Shown: positions 1 to 5,878, numbered from the stretch's first letter. The stretch: DNA of 6,109 nt from Lachnospiraceae bacterium UBA3785 (GCA_002369495.1 DFFD01000148.1:11877-17985), one strand, 5' to 3'. Numbers and translations are program-made. The notes: generated by a model from the sequence alone, not told the origin.

Positions 1-6
1 GTTGAA

Positions 7-37
7 GAACCGTCCCTCAACGGTTCAGGGACGGTTC
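7..37. repeat. 11-bp inverted repeat of the GGGACGGTTCC type
   Basis: GAACCGTCCCT at 7-17 is the exact reverse complement of AGGGACGGTTC at 27-37, with a 9-base loop (18-26) that itself contains another CGGTTC. The hairpin would be stable, but no T-run follows it, so it is not a simple intrinsic terminator. The same GGAACCGTCCC core recurs in the tandem repeats just downstream. From memory, GGGACGGTTCC palindromes are scattered between genes of many Clostridia and some resemble REP-like elements mobilised by Y1 (RAYT) transposases. No such transposase is visible in this window, so that link is inference. Confidence 0.75.
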
Positions 38-60
38 CCCCCGGCCGCCTTCGGCAGCCT

Positions 61-148
61 CCCAGGAACCGTCCCCAGAAACATCCCAGGGACCGTCCCC
101 GGAAACATCCCAGGAACCGTCCCCCGAAACATCCCAGGAACCGTCCCC
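61..148. repeat. 24-bp tandem repeat, 3.7 copies
   Basis: Three full 24-bp units (61-84, 85-108, 109-132) and a 16-bp partial unit (133-148) are directly repeated. Each unit is CCCAGGAACCGTCCCC, then one variable base, then GAAACAT. Differences are few: GGGACC instead of GGAACC in unit 2, and A, G or C at the variable base. The unit length is a multiple of three, so reading frames stay open and one forward frame (stop at 203-205) spells an IPGTVPRN-like octapeptide repeat. That frame runs into the deoD promoter, has no recognisable start signal and resembles no protein I know, so I treat the region as non-coding. The array ends 25 bp before the deoD -35 box. Confidence 0.85.
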
Positions 149-172
149 TATACATTTTCCCGAAAATATCAA

Positions 173-201
173 TGGAGAACCGGCGGGGAACGTGTTATGA
201 T
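173..201 (+). promoter_or_regulatory. Predicted sigma-A promoter of deoD
   Basis: The -35 box TGGAGA (173-178, 4 of 6 to TTGACA) lies 17 bp from the -10 box TATGAT (196-201, 5 of 6). A TGT extended -10 motif sits directly before the -10 box (193-195). Transcription would start near 208, giving a leader of about 37 nt before the deoD ATG. Prediction is by consensus matching only. Confidence 0.5.
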
Positions 202-244
202 GTAGGAAGCCCTAAAATGTTTTATTTGAAGGAGGAAGATCATC

Positions 245-979
245 ATGAGTATGATAAGCTCGCCCTCGGCCTGCATCGAGCTGAAGGAAGGAACCCACAT
301 CGCGAAAGTCGTGCTGATGCCCGGCGACCCGCTGCGCGCGAAATACATCGCGGAGCACTACCTGGAGAACCCGGTGCTCTTCAACGACGTCAGAAATATG
401 CTCGGCTACACCGGGACCTACGAGGGGAAGGAGATCTCCGTCATGGGATCCGGCATGGGCATGCCCTCGTTTACGCTGTACGCGTATGAGCTGTTTACAT
501 TTTTCGGCGTCGAGGCAATCATCCGCGTCGGTTCGGCCGGCGGCCTGCTCGAGACCGTCCATGTGAAGGACGTCGTGCTCGCGATGTCGGCGTCGACCAA
601 CTCGGCGATGGCGACGTCCTACAACCTGCCGGGCGTCCTGGCCCCGACGGCGGACTATGGGCTCCTCAAAGAGGCCGTGAAGGCCGCGGACGAGATGGGT
701 GTCCACACCGCGATCGGCTCGGTCTACACCTCGGATTACTTCTACCACCCGGATAAGGAAGTCAACGTGAAGGCGAAGAGCCTCGGCCTCCTCGCCGTCG
801 AGATGGAAGCCGCCGGCCTCTACCTAACCGCGATGGCGGCCCACAAGAAGGCGCTCGCGATCTTCACGATCAGCGACCACATCTTCACCGGCGAGGCGCT
901 CAGCGCCGCCGAGCGGCAGGACAGCTTCCACGAGATGATGGAGATCGCGCTCAAGACGGCTGCCCGGGCTGAGATCTGA
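245..979 (+). CDS. deoD: Purine nucleoside phosphorylase, DeoD type
   Basis: A 244-residue cytosolic enzyme of the hexameric DeoD family (PNP/UDP phosphorylase superfamily). It cleaves purine (deoxy)ribonucleosides with phosphate to the free base plus (deoxy)ribose-1-phosphate, for purine salvage and use of the sugar. The alignment to E. coli DeoD (239 aa) is clear with an offset of seven. Phosphate ligands are G27 and R31 in MPGDPLRAKYIAE, R50 supplied to the neighbouring subunit, and R94 and S97 in IIRVGSAGG. Ribose contacts are M187 and E188 in VEMEAAG. The catalytic base pair is D211 (ISDH) and R224 (AAERQ). All are present, so it should be active on 6-oxo and 6-amino purine nucleosides. 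The ATG at 245 is chosen because AAGGAGGA (229-236) sits 8 nt upstream. It has its own promoter and a shared terminator, with no other deo or salvage gene adjacent. Codon use matches the neighbouring genes. Confidence 0.96.
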   Translation: MSMISSPSACIELKEGTHIAKVVLMPGDPLRAKYIAEHYLENPVLFNDVRNMLGYTGTYEGKEISVMGSGMGMPSFTLYAYELFTFFGVEAIIRVGSAGGLLETVHVKDVVLAMSASTNSAMATSYNLPGVLAPTADYGLLKEAVKAADEMGVHTAIGSVYTSDYFYHPDKEVNVKAKSLGLLAVEMEAAGLYLTAMAAHKKALAIFTISDHIFTGEALSAAERQDSFHEMMEIALKTAARAEI

Positions 980-995
980 GACCGATATCGATGAA

Positions 996-1040
996 AAAAC
1001 GATCCGCCCGGCGGTCAGCCCGGGAGGATCGTTTTATTTT
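996..1040. terminator. Bidirectional intrinsic terminator between deoD and the ComEC-like gene
   Basis: AAAACGATCC (996-1005) pairs perfectly with GGATCGTTTT (1026-1035). Beyond one G/A mismatch the stem continues with CCCG (1007-1010) against CGGG (1021-1024). A T-rich tract follows on the plus strand (1032-1040), and on the minus strand the stem runs straight into six Ts, so it can stop both convergent genes. The stop codon of the minus-strand gene (complement of 1015-1017) lies in the loop, so that gene's last codons form part of the stem. Confidence 0.88.
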
Positions 1041-1935
1041 GCACGGTGAGAAGGATCGTGCCCGACTCGTCCGTCCGGAGAACCGTGCAGCCTGCCCGCG
1101 TGAGGCGTAAGAGGACGGAGGAGGCCGGGTGCCCGTAATCGTTGCCGGTGCCGACGCTGATGACCGCGAACTTTGGCTTCACCGCCTTGAGGAGGGCGGA
1201 TCCGGTCGAGGAGGCGCTCCCGTGGTGGCCGACGGCGAGGACGTCCGCCGCGATCGGGCGGCCGGAGGCGAGCAGTTCCGCTTCGCCCTCAGCCTCCGCG
1301 TCGCCGGTGATAAGGAAGCGGCAGCCGCCGCCGGAGAGGAGGACGATGAGGGAGTTGTCATTTTCCTTCTCATGGTCGAAACGGGCGGGGCCGGCAATCC
1401 TTAAGGCGGCCGCCCCGAACCGGACGGTCTCGCCGGCGGACGGGGTGCGGACGGGGAGGCTTTTGTCCTGCGCCATTTTCATGAAGGAGGCGTAAATCTT
1501 CGTGCCGGCGGCATAGTCCGGGACGAGGACCTCGCGCACCGGAAAAACGTTCATCGCGCCGATGAGCCCGGCGATGTGATCCTCGTCAAAGTGGGTCGCG
1601 ACCAGCGCGTCGATCTCCGTCACGCCGTGCTCTTTGAGGTAAGCGACGAAAAATGAAGACCGCTCACGGCCGCCCCCGTCGACGACGACCGCGTGGCCGT
1701 CCGAGACGAAGAGGGCGGCTGCCCCCTGGCCTACGTCGGGAAAATGAGCCGCAAGCGGGATCGCCGGGTCCGTCAGAGCGTCAAGTTCGCTGTCGGGCAG
1801 CGCGGAAGGATCTCCGCCGGAAAAAAACTGCGGGAAAAAGACCCCGGCGAGAAAGACGGCGAGGAGAACGGCGAAGCTTATGAGGAGCGGCGGGATGCGC
1901 TTTTTTTGGGTGTGTGTCTTGCGGAAGTCAGTCAT
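1015..1935 (-). CDS. Membrane-anchored ComEC/Rec2-like metallo-beta-lactamase-fold hydrolase
   Basis: A 306-residue protein with a basic N-terminus (RKTHTQKKR), one hydrophobic segment at about 17-38 (signal anchor or uncleaved signal peptide), a short linker, and a metallo-beta-lactamase domain from about 60 to the end. The domain should lie outside the membrane. Motifs follow the C-terminal hydrolase domain of ComEC: DVGQG (67-71), VVDGGG (84-89), THFDEDHIAG (114-123, metal ligands H115, D117, D119, H120), ENDNS (191-195), LITGD (208-212), GHHGS (236-240), NDYGHP (265-270) and RTDESG (287-292). In ComEC this domain is thought to degrade the non-transported DNA strand during uptake. Here the ComEC channel is absent, so a secreted nuclease or phosphodiesterase role is only inferred. 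The Asp that usually follows DVGQG in ComEC is Ala72. The ATG at 1935 has AAGGA (1946-1942) 6 nt upstream. The gene is convergent with deoD and divergent from the channel gene. Confidence in the fold is high, in the substrate low. Confidence 0.9.
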   Translation of the reverse strand: MTDFRKTHTQKKRIPPLLISFAVLLAVFLAGVFFPQFFSGGDPSALPDSELDALTDPAIPLAAHFPDVGQGAAALFVSDGHAVVVDGGGRERSSFFVAYLKEHGVTEIDALVATHFDEDHIAGLIGAMNVFPVREVLVPDYAAGTKIYASFMKMAQDKSLPVRTPSAGETVRFGAAALRIAGPARFDHEKENDNSLIVLLSGGGCRFLITGDAEAEGEAELLASGRPIAADVLAVGHHGSASSTGSALLKAVKPKFAVISVGTGNDYGHPASSVLLRLTRAGCTVLRTDESGTILLTVQNKTILPG

Positions 1936-1975
1936 GGCAGGTCCTTATCGAGCGGCGAAGCCGGTATTTTTAAGT

Positions 1976-2015
1976 CTCCCGGCGGGAGTCGCGCGGGCAA
2001 AGATCAGTCTGCCCG
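1976..2015 (-). other. Two small hairpins in the leader of the ComEC-like gene
   Basis: On the minus-strand transcript, CGGGCA (complement of 2010-2015) can pair with TGCCCG (complement of 1994-1999) across a 10-nt loop. A second stem, CTCCC/GGGAG (1976-1980 with 1984-1988), has a 3-nt loop. Both fall between the predicted start of transcription (near 2017) and the ATG at 1935, in a leader of about 80 nt. Neither has a following T-run and I recognise no riboswitch class, so this may be chance structure in GC-rich sequence. Confidence 0.3.
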
Positions 2016-2023
2016 TCAAGGGG

Positions 2024-2032
2024 ATTATAGCA
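2024..2032 (-). promoter_or_regulatory. Extended -10 promoter of the ComEC-like gene
   Basis: Read on the minus strand, 2032 to 2024 is TGC followed by a perfect TATAAT, an extended -10 element. At the expected distance (about 2047-2052) the -35 region is TGTTCC, a poor match to TTGACA, so the extended -10 would carry most of the recognition. A TTGACG lies further up (2065-2060) but at 30 bp is too far to serve as its -35. Transcription would begin near 2017. Confidence 0.5.
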
Positions 2033-2077
2033 TTTTTTCATTTGCGGGAACATACCCTCCGTCAAAAGGTTTTTTAG

Positions 2078-2106
2078 TTGAAAACATACACACATTACGC
2101 TAAAAT
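2078..2106 (+). promoter_or_regulatory. Sigma-A promoter of the potassium channel gene
   Basis: TTGAAA (2078-2083, 5 of 6) and TAAAAT (2101-2106, 5 of 6) are separated by 17 bp in AT-rich sequence, close to ideal sigma-A spacing. Transcription would start near 2113, giving a leader of about 30 nt. This is one of the two strongest promoter matches in the window. It sits back to back with the minus-strand promoter, with about 50 bp between the two -10 boxes and the -35 box between them. Confidence 0.65.
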
Positions 2107-2128
2107 ATGGATTAGAACGGACCCGCGG

Positions 2129-2136
2129 AAAGGAGG
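2129..2136 (+). promoter_or_regulatory. Ribosome binding site fixing a TTG start
   Basis: AAAGGAGG, complementary to the 16S rRNA tail, lies 6 nt before TTG at 2143. The first in-frame ATG lies well inside the voltage-sensor domain. The site therefore fixes the start at TTG. Confidence 0.75.
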
Positions 2137-2142
2137 CCGGCT

Positions 2143-3363
2143 TTGAATAAGGACAACAGAAAAAACAGCTTTGCCGTGCTCAAAAAACGTGCGTTCCAGA
2201 TTATCGAAGTCGGTTACACGGAGGACGATGCGAGCAGGCTCTACGATATCGCCAATGTGCTCGCGATCGTCATAAACCTGCTGGCCTCCGTACTGCTCAC
2301 CTTCAGCGGTGTGAGAGCGCGCTTCGAGGGCGGGCTCACCGCGGTAGAGAGCGTCACGGTGCTCTTTTTTGCGGTCGATTACGTGCTCAGGGTGCTCACG
2401 GCGGAGTACAAGTATCCGGACCGGAGCCGCCCGCGCGCGGTCATTTCCTATATGGTTTCATTTGCGGGACTGGTCGATCTTCTGTCCTTCCTGCCCTATT
2501 ATCTGCCGGTCTTCTTCCCGGCAGGCGCGGTCGCGTTCCGGATGTTCCGGATTGTGCGCATCTTCCGCCTGTTCCGGATCAACGCCTACTACGATTCCCT
2601 CAATGTGATCACCGAAGTCATTGTAAAGAAGAAGCAGCAGCTTCTCTCCTCGGTCTTCATCATCGCGGTGCTGATGCTGGCCTCGAGCCTTGCGATGTAC
2701 AGCCTCGAGAATCCGGCACAGCCGGAGGTGTTCACCAACGCATTTTCGGGGATCTGGTGGGCGGCTTCGACCCTGCTCACGGTCGGGTACGGGGACATTT
2801 ACCCGATCACGACCGGCGGGCAGATCCTCGGAATGCTGATCGCCTTCCTCGGGGTCGGCGTGGTCGCGATCCCGACCGGCATCATTTCCGCGGGCTTCGT
2901 CGAGCAGTACCAGATGCTGAGCCGGAGCGCGCAGATCGAGGAGGAGGAGGAACTGCAGTTCATCCGGGTGACCGTCAGGGCGAAGGATGCCTGGGCCGGC
3001 CTTTCCACCCTGGCTCTGCCGCTGCCGAAAGGCGCGTCGGCGGGCCTCGTGCAGCGGGGCAGCGAGATCCTCATTCCGACGGCGGACCTGGTCCTTAAGC
3101 CCGGCGATATCGTGCTCGTCTTCGCGGAGAGCATCGAGGACAGCTACAGCCACGCCCTTCGGAAAATGAAGATCGCGGAAGCGAGCCCCTGGTGCGGCAC
3201 CCGCATCCGGGATCTCGACATCTCGCGCCTCACGCACATCATCGCGGTCCGGAGAGCGGGGCATACGATCGTCCCGAAGGAGGATCTTCTTCTGAAAGCA
3301 GGGGACATGATCTTCCTTTACACGAGATCCTTCATGCCGGAGGCGGAGGAGATCACGCTCTAG
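2143..3363 (+). CDS. Voltage-gated potassium channel with C-terminal TrkA-C (RCK_C) domains
   Basis: A 406-residue integral membrane protein of the six-TM voltage-gated channel superfamily. Approximate segments: S1 36-55; S2 68-86 with E69, D79 and R83; S3 100-117 with D112; S4 129-146 with arginines at every third position (R133, R136, R139, R142, R145); S5 166-186; pore helix 198-212; filter TVGYGD 213-218, the potassium-selective signature; S6 226-250. A cytoplasmic tail follows an acidic stretch (EEEEE, 266-270) and holds two modules resembling TrkA-C/RCK_C: about 271-331 (ending LKPGDIVLVFA) and about 344-396 (ending LKAGDMIFLYT). No Rossmann RCK_N with a GxGxxG motif is present. The expected role is voltage-dependent potassium flux tuned by a ligand on the tail; RCK_C domains in other Bacillota proteins (KtrA, CpaA) bind c-di-AMP, but binding here is inference. 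Translation starts at TTG behind a strong Shine-Dalgarno site. I see no clear terminator after the stop codon. Confidence 0.93.
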   Translation: MNKDNRKNSFAVLKKRAFQIIEVGYTEDDASRLYDIANVLAIVINLLASVLLTFSGVRARFEGGLTAVESVTVLFFAVDYVLRVLTAEYKYPDRSRPRAVISYMVSFAGLVDLLSFLPYYLPVFFPAGAVAFRMFRIVRIFRLFRINAYYDSLNVITEVIVKKKQQLLSSVFIIAVLMLASSLAMYSLENPAQPEVFTNAFSGIWWAASTLLTVGYGDIYPITTGGQILGMLIAFLGVGVVAIPTGIISAGFVEQYQMLSRSAQIEEEEELQFIRVTVRAKDAWAGLSTLALPLPKGASAGLVQRGSEILIPTADLVLKPGDIVLVFAESIEDSYSHALRKMKIAEASPWCGTRIRDLDISRLTHIIAVRRAGHTIVPKEDLLLKAGDMIFLYTRSFMPEAEEITL

Positions 3364-3401
3364 CGTATGCGATTATGTCAGGTTTTTTGAACAAATGGCG
3401 G

Positions 3402-3430
3402 TTGTCATATGCACTGTTTTTTGTTATCTT
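3402..3430 (+). promoter_or_regulatory. Predicted promoter of the alpha-galactosidase gene
   Basis: TTGTCA (3402-3407, 5 of 6) is followed after 17 bp by TATCTT (3425-3430, 4 of 6). A TGT extended -10 element directly precedes the -10 box (3422-3424). Transcription would start near 3437, leaving a leader of about 90 nt before the ATG at 3528. A promoter is expected here because the gap from the channel gene is 164 bp and the functions are unrelated. Confidence 0.5.
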
Positions 3431-3443
3431 GTAACCGTGTTTC
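3430..3443 (+). promoter_or_regulatory. Possible degenerate CcpA (cre-like) site
   Basis: TGTAACCG (3430-3437) fits the left half of the cre consensus TGWAANCGNTNWCA completely, but the right half (TGTTTC, 3438-3443) fits only weakly. The position at the predicted transcription start would suit catabolite repression of an alpha-galactosidase gene. A half-site match can occur by chance, so this is a weak call. Confidence 0.2.
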
Positions 3444-3527
3444 GGCCGCATCCGGAGGGCAGAACATGCCGCGTCTTTGAACGGGGCTGGCCGTTACCAC
3501 TAAATATATTCATTCTGGAGGCCTTTC

Positions 3528-5732
3528 ATGGCAATCATTATCAGCAGCGGATTGATCACGATCCACACCGACCATACGACTTATCAGATGAAGGCGGATG
3601 AGCTCTCAACACTTCTGCACACTTACTACGGACCCCGGATCGACGACACGGACATGTCGCAGCTGATCGTGCCCCGCGACCGCGGCTTCTCGGGCAATCC
3701 CTACGAGGTGGGGATGTTTGATAAGACATATTCCTTCGATACGCTGCCGCTCGAGCTCAGCGCGTTCGGAGACGGAGATTACCGCATCACCGGGTTTCAC
3801 GCGGAGGACCATCTCGGTGCGAGAGCGCTGCGGTTCAGGTTCAGGGAGGCGAAAGTCCTGCCCGGCAAATACGGCCTGCCCGGCCTGCCCGCCGTCTACG
3901 CGAAGGAGTCCGAGGCGGAGACCCTCGAGGTGACGCTCGCCGACGAGGATGCGGGCCTTCTTGTCCGGCTTCTCTACGGTGTCCTCCCGGATTGCGACGT
4001 CATCACGCGGGCTCTCATTGTGGAAAATGAAGGGCAGAACCCTGTCCGCCTGCTCAAGACGGCCTCGCTCAGCCTGGATTTCCTGTACGGGGACTTTGAC
4101 CTCATCACCTTCCACGGCCGCCACGCGATGGAGCGTAAGATGGAGCGGCGCAGCATCGCGCACAGCGTCCATTCGGTCGGCAGCGTCCGGGGCATGAGCA
4201 GCCATCACTACAATCCGTTCGTGATCCTCGCGGACAAAAATACGGACGAGACGCACGGACAGTGCTTCGGGTTTTCATTTCTCTACAGCGGAGAGTTCCT
4301 CTTTGAGGCGGAGAAGGACCAGGCGGACAGCACGAGGGTGCTCATGGGCATCCATCCGGACGATTTCACCTGGGATCTTCAGCCAGGGGACAGCTTTGCG
4401 GCGCCGGAAGTCATGATGAGCATGAGCGGCGAAGGGTTCGGCCTGCTCAGCCGGAATTTCCACAGGACCATCCGGGAGCACGTGATCCGCGGGCCCTGGC
4501 GCGACAGAAGGCGGCCGGTCCTCATCAACAACTGGGAGGCGACCTATTTCAATTTCAACGGGCAGAAGCTTCTTGAGATCGCGGACACCGCGGCGGCCTG
4601 CGGGCTGGACCTTTTTGTACTCGACGACGGCTGGTTCGGGAAGAGAAATCTCGACGACAGCTCCCTCGGCGACTGGGTCCCGAACGAGGAGAAGCTCGGC
4701 ATGACGCTTAAGGAGCTCGGTGAGCGGATCCGTGAGAAGGGCCTCATGTTCGGCATCTGGGTCGAGCCGGAAGGCTTCTCAACGGACAGCGACCTTTACC
4801 GGAAGCATCCGGACTGGGCGACGATCGTGCCCGGGCGCAAACCCGACCTCTCCCGGCACCAGCTGATCCTCGATTTCACGAGGAAGGACGTGCAGGATTA
4901 TATCCTTGAGCGGCTCACCTCGATCATCCGAGAGGGCGGCATCAGTTATATCAAATGGGACCTCAACCGCAGCATCTGCGACAAGTACAGCGCGCTGCTG
5001 CCCGTTAAAAGGCAGGGCGAGTTCGCGCACCGCTACATGCTGGGCGTCTACCGGATCCTCGAGGAACTGCTCAGGAGCTTCCCGGATCTGCTCATCGAGG
5101 GCTGCTGCGGAGGCGGCGGACGCTTCGACGCGGGCATGCTCTACTACACGCCGCAGATCTGGTGCAGCGACAACTCGGACGCGGTGAGCCGGCTTGTGAT
5201 CCAGTACGGGACCTCCTTCGGCTACCCGGCGTCGGCTATGGGCGCGCACGTCTCGGCGGTGCCGAACCACCAGACCGGACGCACCACGCCGTTCAAGACC
5301 AGGGCTGTCACGGCCATGTCCGGCACCTTCGGCTATGAGCTGGATATCACGAAGATGAGCGGCGAGGAGAGAGAGGAGATCAGAAGGCAGGTCGGAATCT
5401 ATCGAGAGCTGAACAGCCTGGTCCGCGAGGGAGACTATTACCGGCTTTCGACGCCGGACGACGTCTGCACCGTCTGGGAAAATGTCTCCCCTGACCGCAC
5501 CGAAGCACTGGTCAGTGGGGTCTGGCACGGTGTGGAGGCCAATCCGCCGGTCTTCTATGTGAAACCGCAGGGCCTGATCCCGGACCGCACCTACGCGGTC
5601 TCCTACCTCGACGGGGACAGCGATAAGACCGCTGCCGTGATGTCCGGCGCGGCGATCATGGCCGGCGGGCTTCCCTGCCGGATGCCGGCCATGGAGTACG
5701 ACAGCTTCCTCATGAAGCTGGCGGCAGTTTAA
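3528..5732 (+). CDS. Alpha-galactosidase, glycoside hydrolase family 36
   Basis: A 734-residue enzyme without a signal peptide, so probably cytosolic, hydrolysing terminal alpha-1,6-galactose from melibiose, raffinose and stachyose after import. Length and motif positions match the tetrameric bacterial GH36 enzymes (Geobacillus AgaA, Lactobacillus MelA, RafA). Domains: N-terminal beta-supersandwich about 25-285, catalytic TIM barrel about 290-640, C-terminal beta-sandwich about 648-732. Visible active-site motifs are NNWEATYF (334-341, W336), LDDGWFG (365-371, D366 and D367), IKWDLNR (475-481, nucleophile D478), EGCCGGGGRFD (524-534) and WCSDNSD (545-551, acid/base D548). D478 and D548 fall at the same numbers as I recall for the Geobacillus enzyme. 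The second Cys in EGCCGGGG is usually Ser in relatives I remember. The start is ATG 3528, with GGAGG (3517-3521) 6 nt upstream. No sugar transporter, sucrose phosphorylase or AraC/LacI regulator lies within the window, so the gene is orphaned here. Confidence 0.96.
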   Translation: MAIIISSGLITIHTDHTTYQMKADELSTLLHTYYGPRIDDTDMSQLIVPRDRGFSGNPYEVGMFDKTYSFDTLPLELSAFGDGDYRITGFHAEDHLGARALRFRFREAKVLPGKYGLPGLPAVYAKESEAETLEVTLADEDAGLLVRLLYGVLPDCDVITRALIVENEGQNPVRLLKTASLSLDFLYGDFDLITFHGRHAMERKMERRSIAHSVHSVGSVRGMSSHHYNPFVILADKNTDETHGQCFGFSFLYSGEFLFEAEKDQADSTRVLMGIHPDDFTWDLQPGDSFAAPEVMMSMSGEGFGLLSRNFHRTIREHVIRGPWRDRRRPVLINNWEATYFNFNGQKLLEIADTAAACGLDLFVLDDGWFGKRNLDDSSLGDWVPNEEKLGMTLKELGERIREKGLMFGIWVEPEGFSTDSDLYRKHPDWATIVPGRKPDLSRHQLILDFTRKDVQDYILERLTSIIREGGISYIKWDLNRSICDKYSALLPVKRQGEFAHRYMLGVYRILEELLRSFPDLLIEGCCGGGGRFDAGMLYYTPQIWCSDNSDAVSRLVIQYGTSFGYPASAMGAHVSAVPNHQTGRTTPFKTRAVTAMSGTFGYELDITKMSGEEREEIRRQVGIYRELNSLVREGDYYRLSTPDDVCTVWENVSPDRTEALVSGVWHGVEANPPVFYVKPQGLIPDRTYAVSYLDGDSDKTAAVMSGAAIMAGGLPCRMPAMEYDSFLMKLAAV

Positions 5733-5740
5733 ATAATGAT

Positions 5741-5779
5741 AAAGACGGTCCCTTCGGGTGTGAGGGAGCCGTCTTTTTT
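5741..5779. terminator. Intrinsic terminator after the alpha-galactosidase gene
   Basis: AAAGACGG (5741-5748) pairs with CCGTCTTT (5769-5776). After a G-U pair and a bulged A (5767) the stem continues with CCCT (5750-5753) against AGGG (5763-5766), closing on a 9-nt loop. Six Ts follow (5774-5779). The stem begins 8 bp after the stop codon. The A-rich left arm gives a shorter T-run on the other strand, so it could also work in reverse. Confidence 0.9.
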
Positions 5780-5806
5780 ATCATGGGCGGTAAAGCACTT
5801 ACATTT

Positions 5807-5834
5807 TTTACAGCGAATTTACAAATATCTTAGA
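5807..5834 (+). promoter_or_regulatory. TTTACA direct repeats upstream of the response regulator
   Basis: TTTACA occurs at 5807-5812 and again at 5818-5823, an exact 11-bp period with 5-bp spacing. A weaker third copy, CTTAGA, follows in register at 5829-5834. A further TTACA (5799-5803) is out of register. Direct hexamer repeats about one helical turn apart are typical binding sites of OmpR/PhoB-type regulators such as Bacillus PhoP. The encoded downstream regulator may bind here, which is inference. The stretch is AT-rich, so chance repetition is possible. Confidence 0.35.
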
Positions 5835-5851
5835 CCATTCTGAAACGGATA

Positions 5852-5865
5852 TGCTATGATATAAT
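5852..5865 (+). promoter_or_regulatory. Overlapping extended -10 elements of the response regulator promoter
   Basis: Two overlapping elements are visible: TGC-TATGAT (5852-5860) and TGA-TATAAT (5857-5865), the second a perfect -10 with an extended TGn. No good -35 box lies 16-18 bp upstream; the best are TTCTGA (5838-5843) and CTGAAA at too short a distance. A strong -10 with a weak -35 fits a promoter helped by an activator. Transcription would start near 5872, giving a leader of about 20 nt. Confidence 0.6.
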
Positions 5866-5878
5866 CCGAATTTGCTGT

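Noticed and set aside
61..148. CRISPR array
   Set aside because: The repeats are back to back, with no unique spacers of 30 bp or so, and no cas gene is present.
2..205. Open frame on the plus strand encoding an IPGTVPRN octapeptide repeat
   Set aside because: It is open because the DNA repeat is a multiple of three long. Its end overlaps the deoD promoter, no start signal is visible and it matches no protein I know. It could only be real if it is the tail of a gene upstream of the window.
212..748. Long antisense open frame opposite deoD
   Set aside because: It is a GC-driven shadow with His/Arg/Asp-rich low-complexity composition and no motif; deoD on the other strand is certain.
245..1935. 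A linked DNA-scavenging module of deoD plus the ComEC-like hydrolase
   Set aside because: The genes are convergent with a terminator between them, so they are not co-transcribed. Functional linkage would need conserved neighbourhood evidence not available here.
2458..3264. 268-codon antisense frame opposite the channel gene
   Set aside because: Its composition is the Arg/Asp/His/Gln-rich type expected from the reverse of a GC-biased gene, and the plus-strand channel shows all family motifs.
3352..3388. Terminator right after the channel gene
   Set aside because: ACGC/GCGT (3355-3358 with 3363-3366) forms only a 4-bp stem and the T-run at 3383-3388 is too far away, so an intrinsic terminator is not convincing.
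3443..3493. Long-range stem in the alpha-galactosidase leader (CGGCC with GGCCG)
   Set aside because: Only 5 bp pair across a 41-nt loop and CGGCCG is itself palindromic; no riboswitch or T-box features are visible.
4779..5528. 249-codon antisense frame opposite the alpha-galactosidase
   Set aside because: It lies wholly within the GH36 catalytic domain coding sequence, has no recognisable domain and has shadow-type composition.
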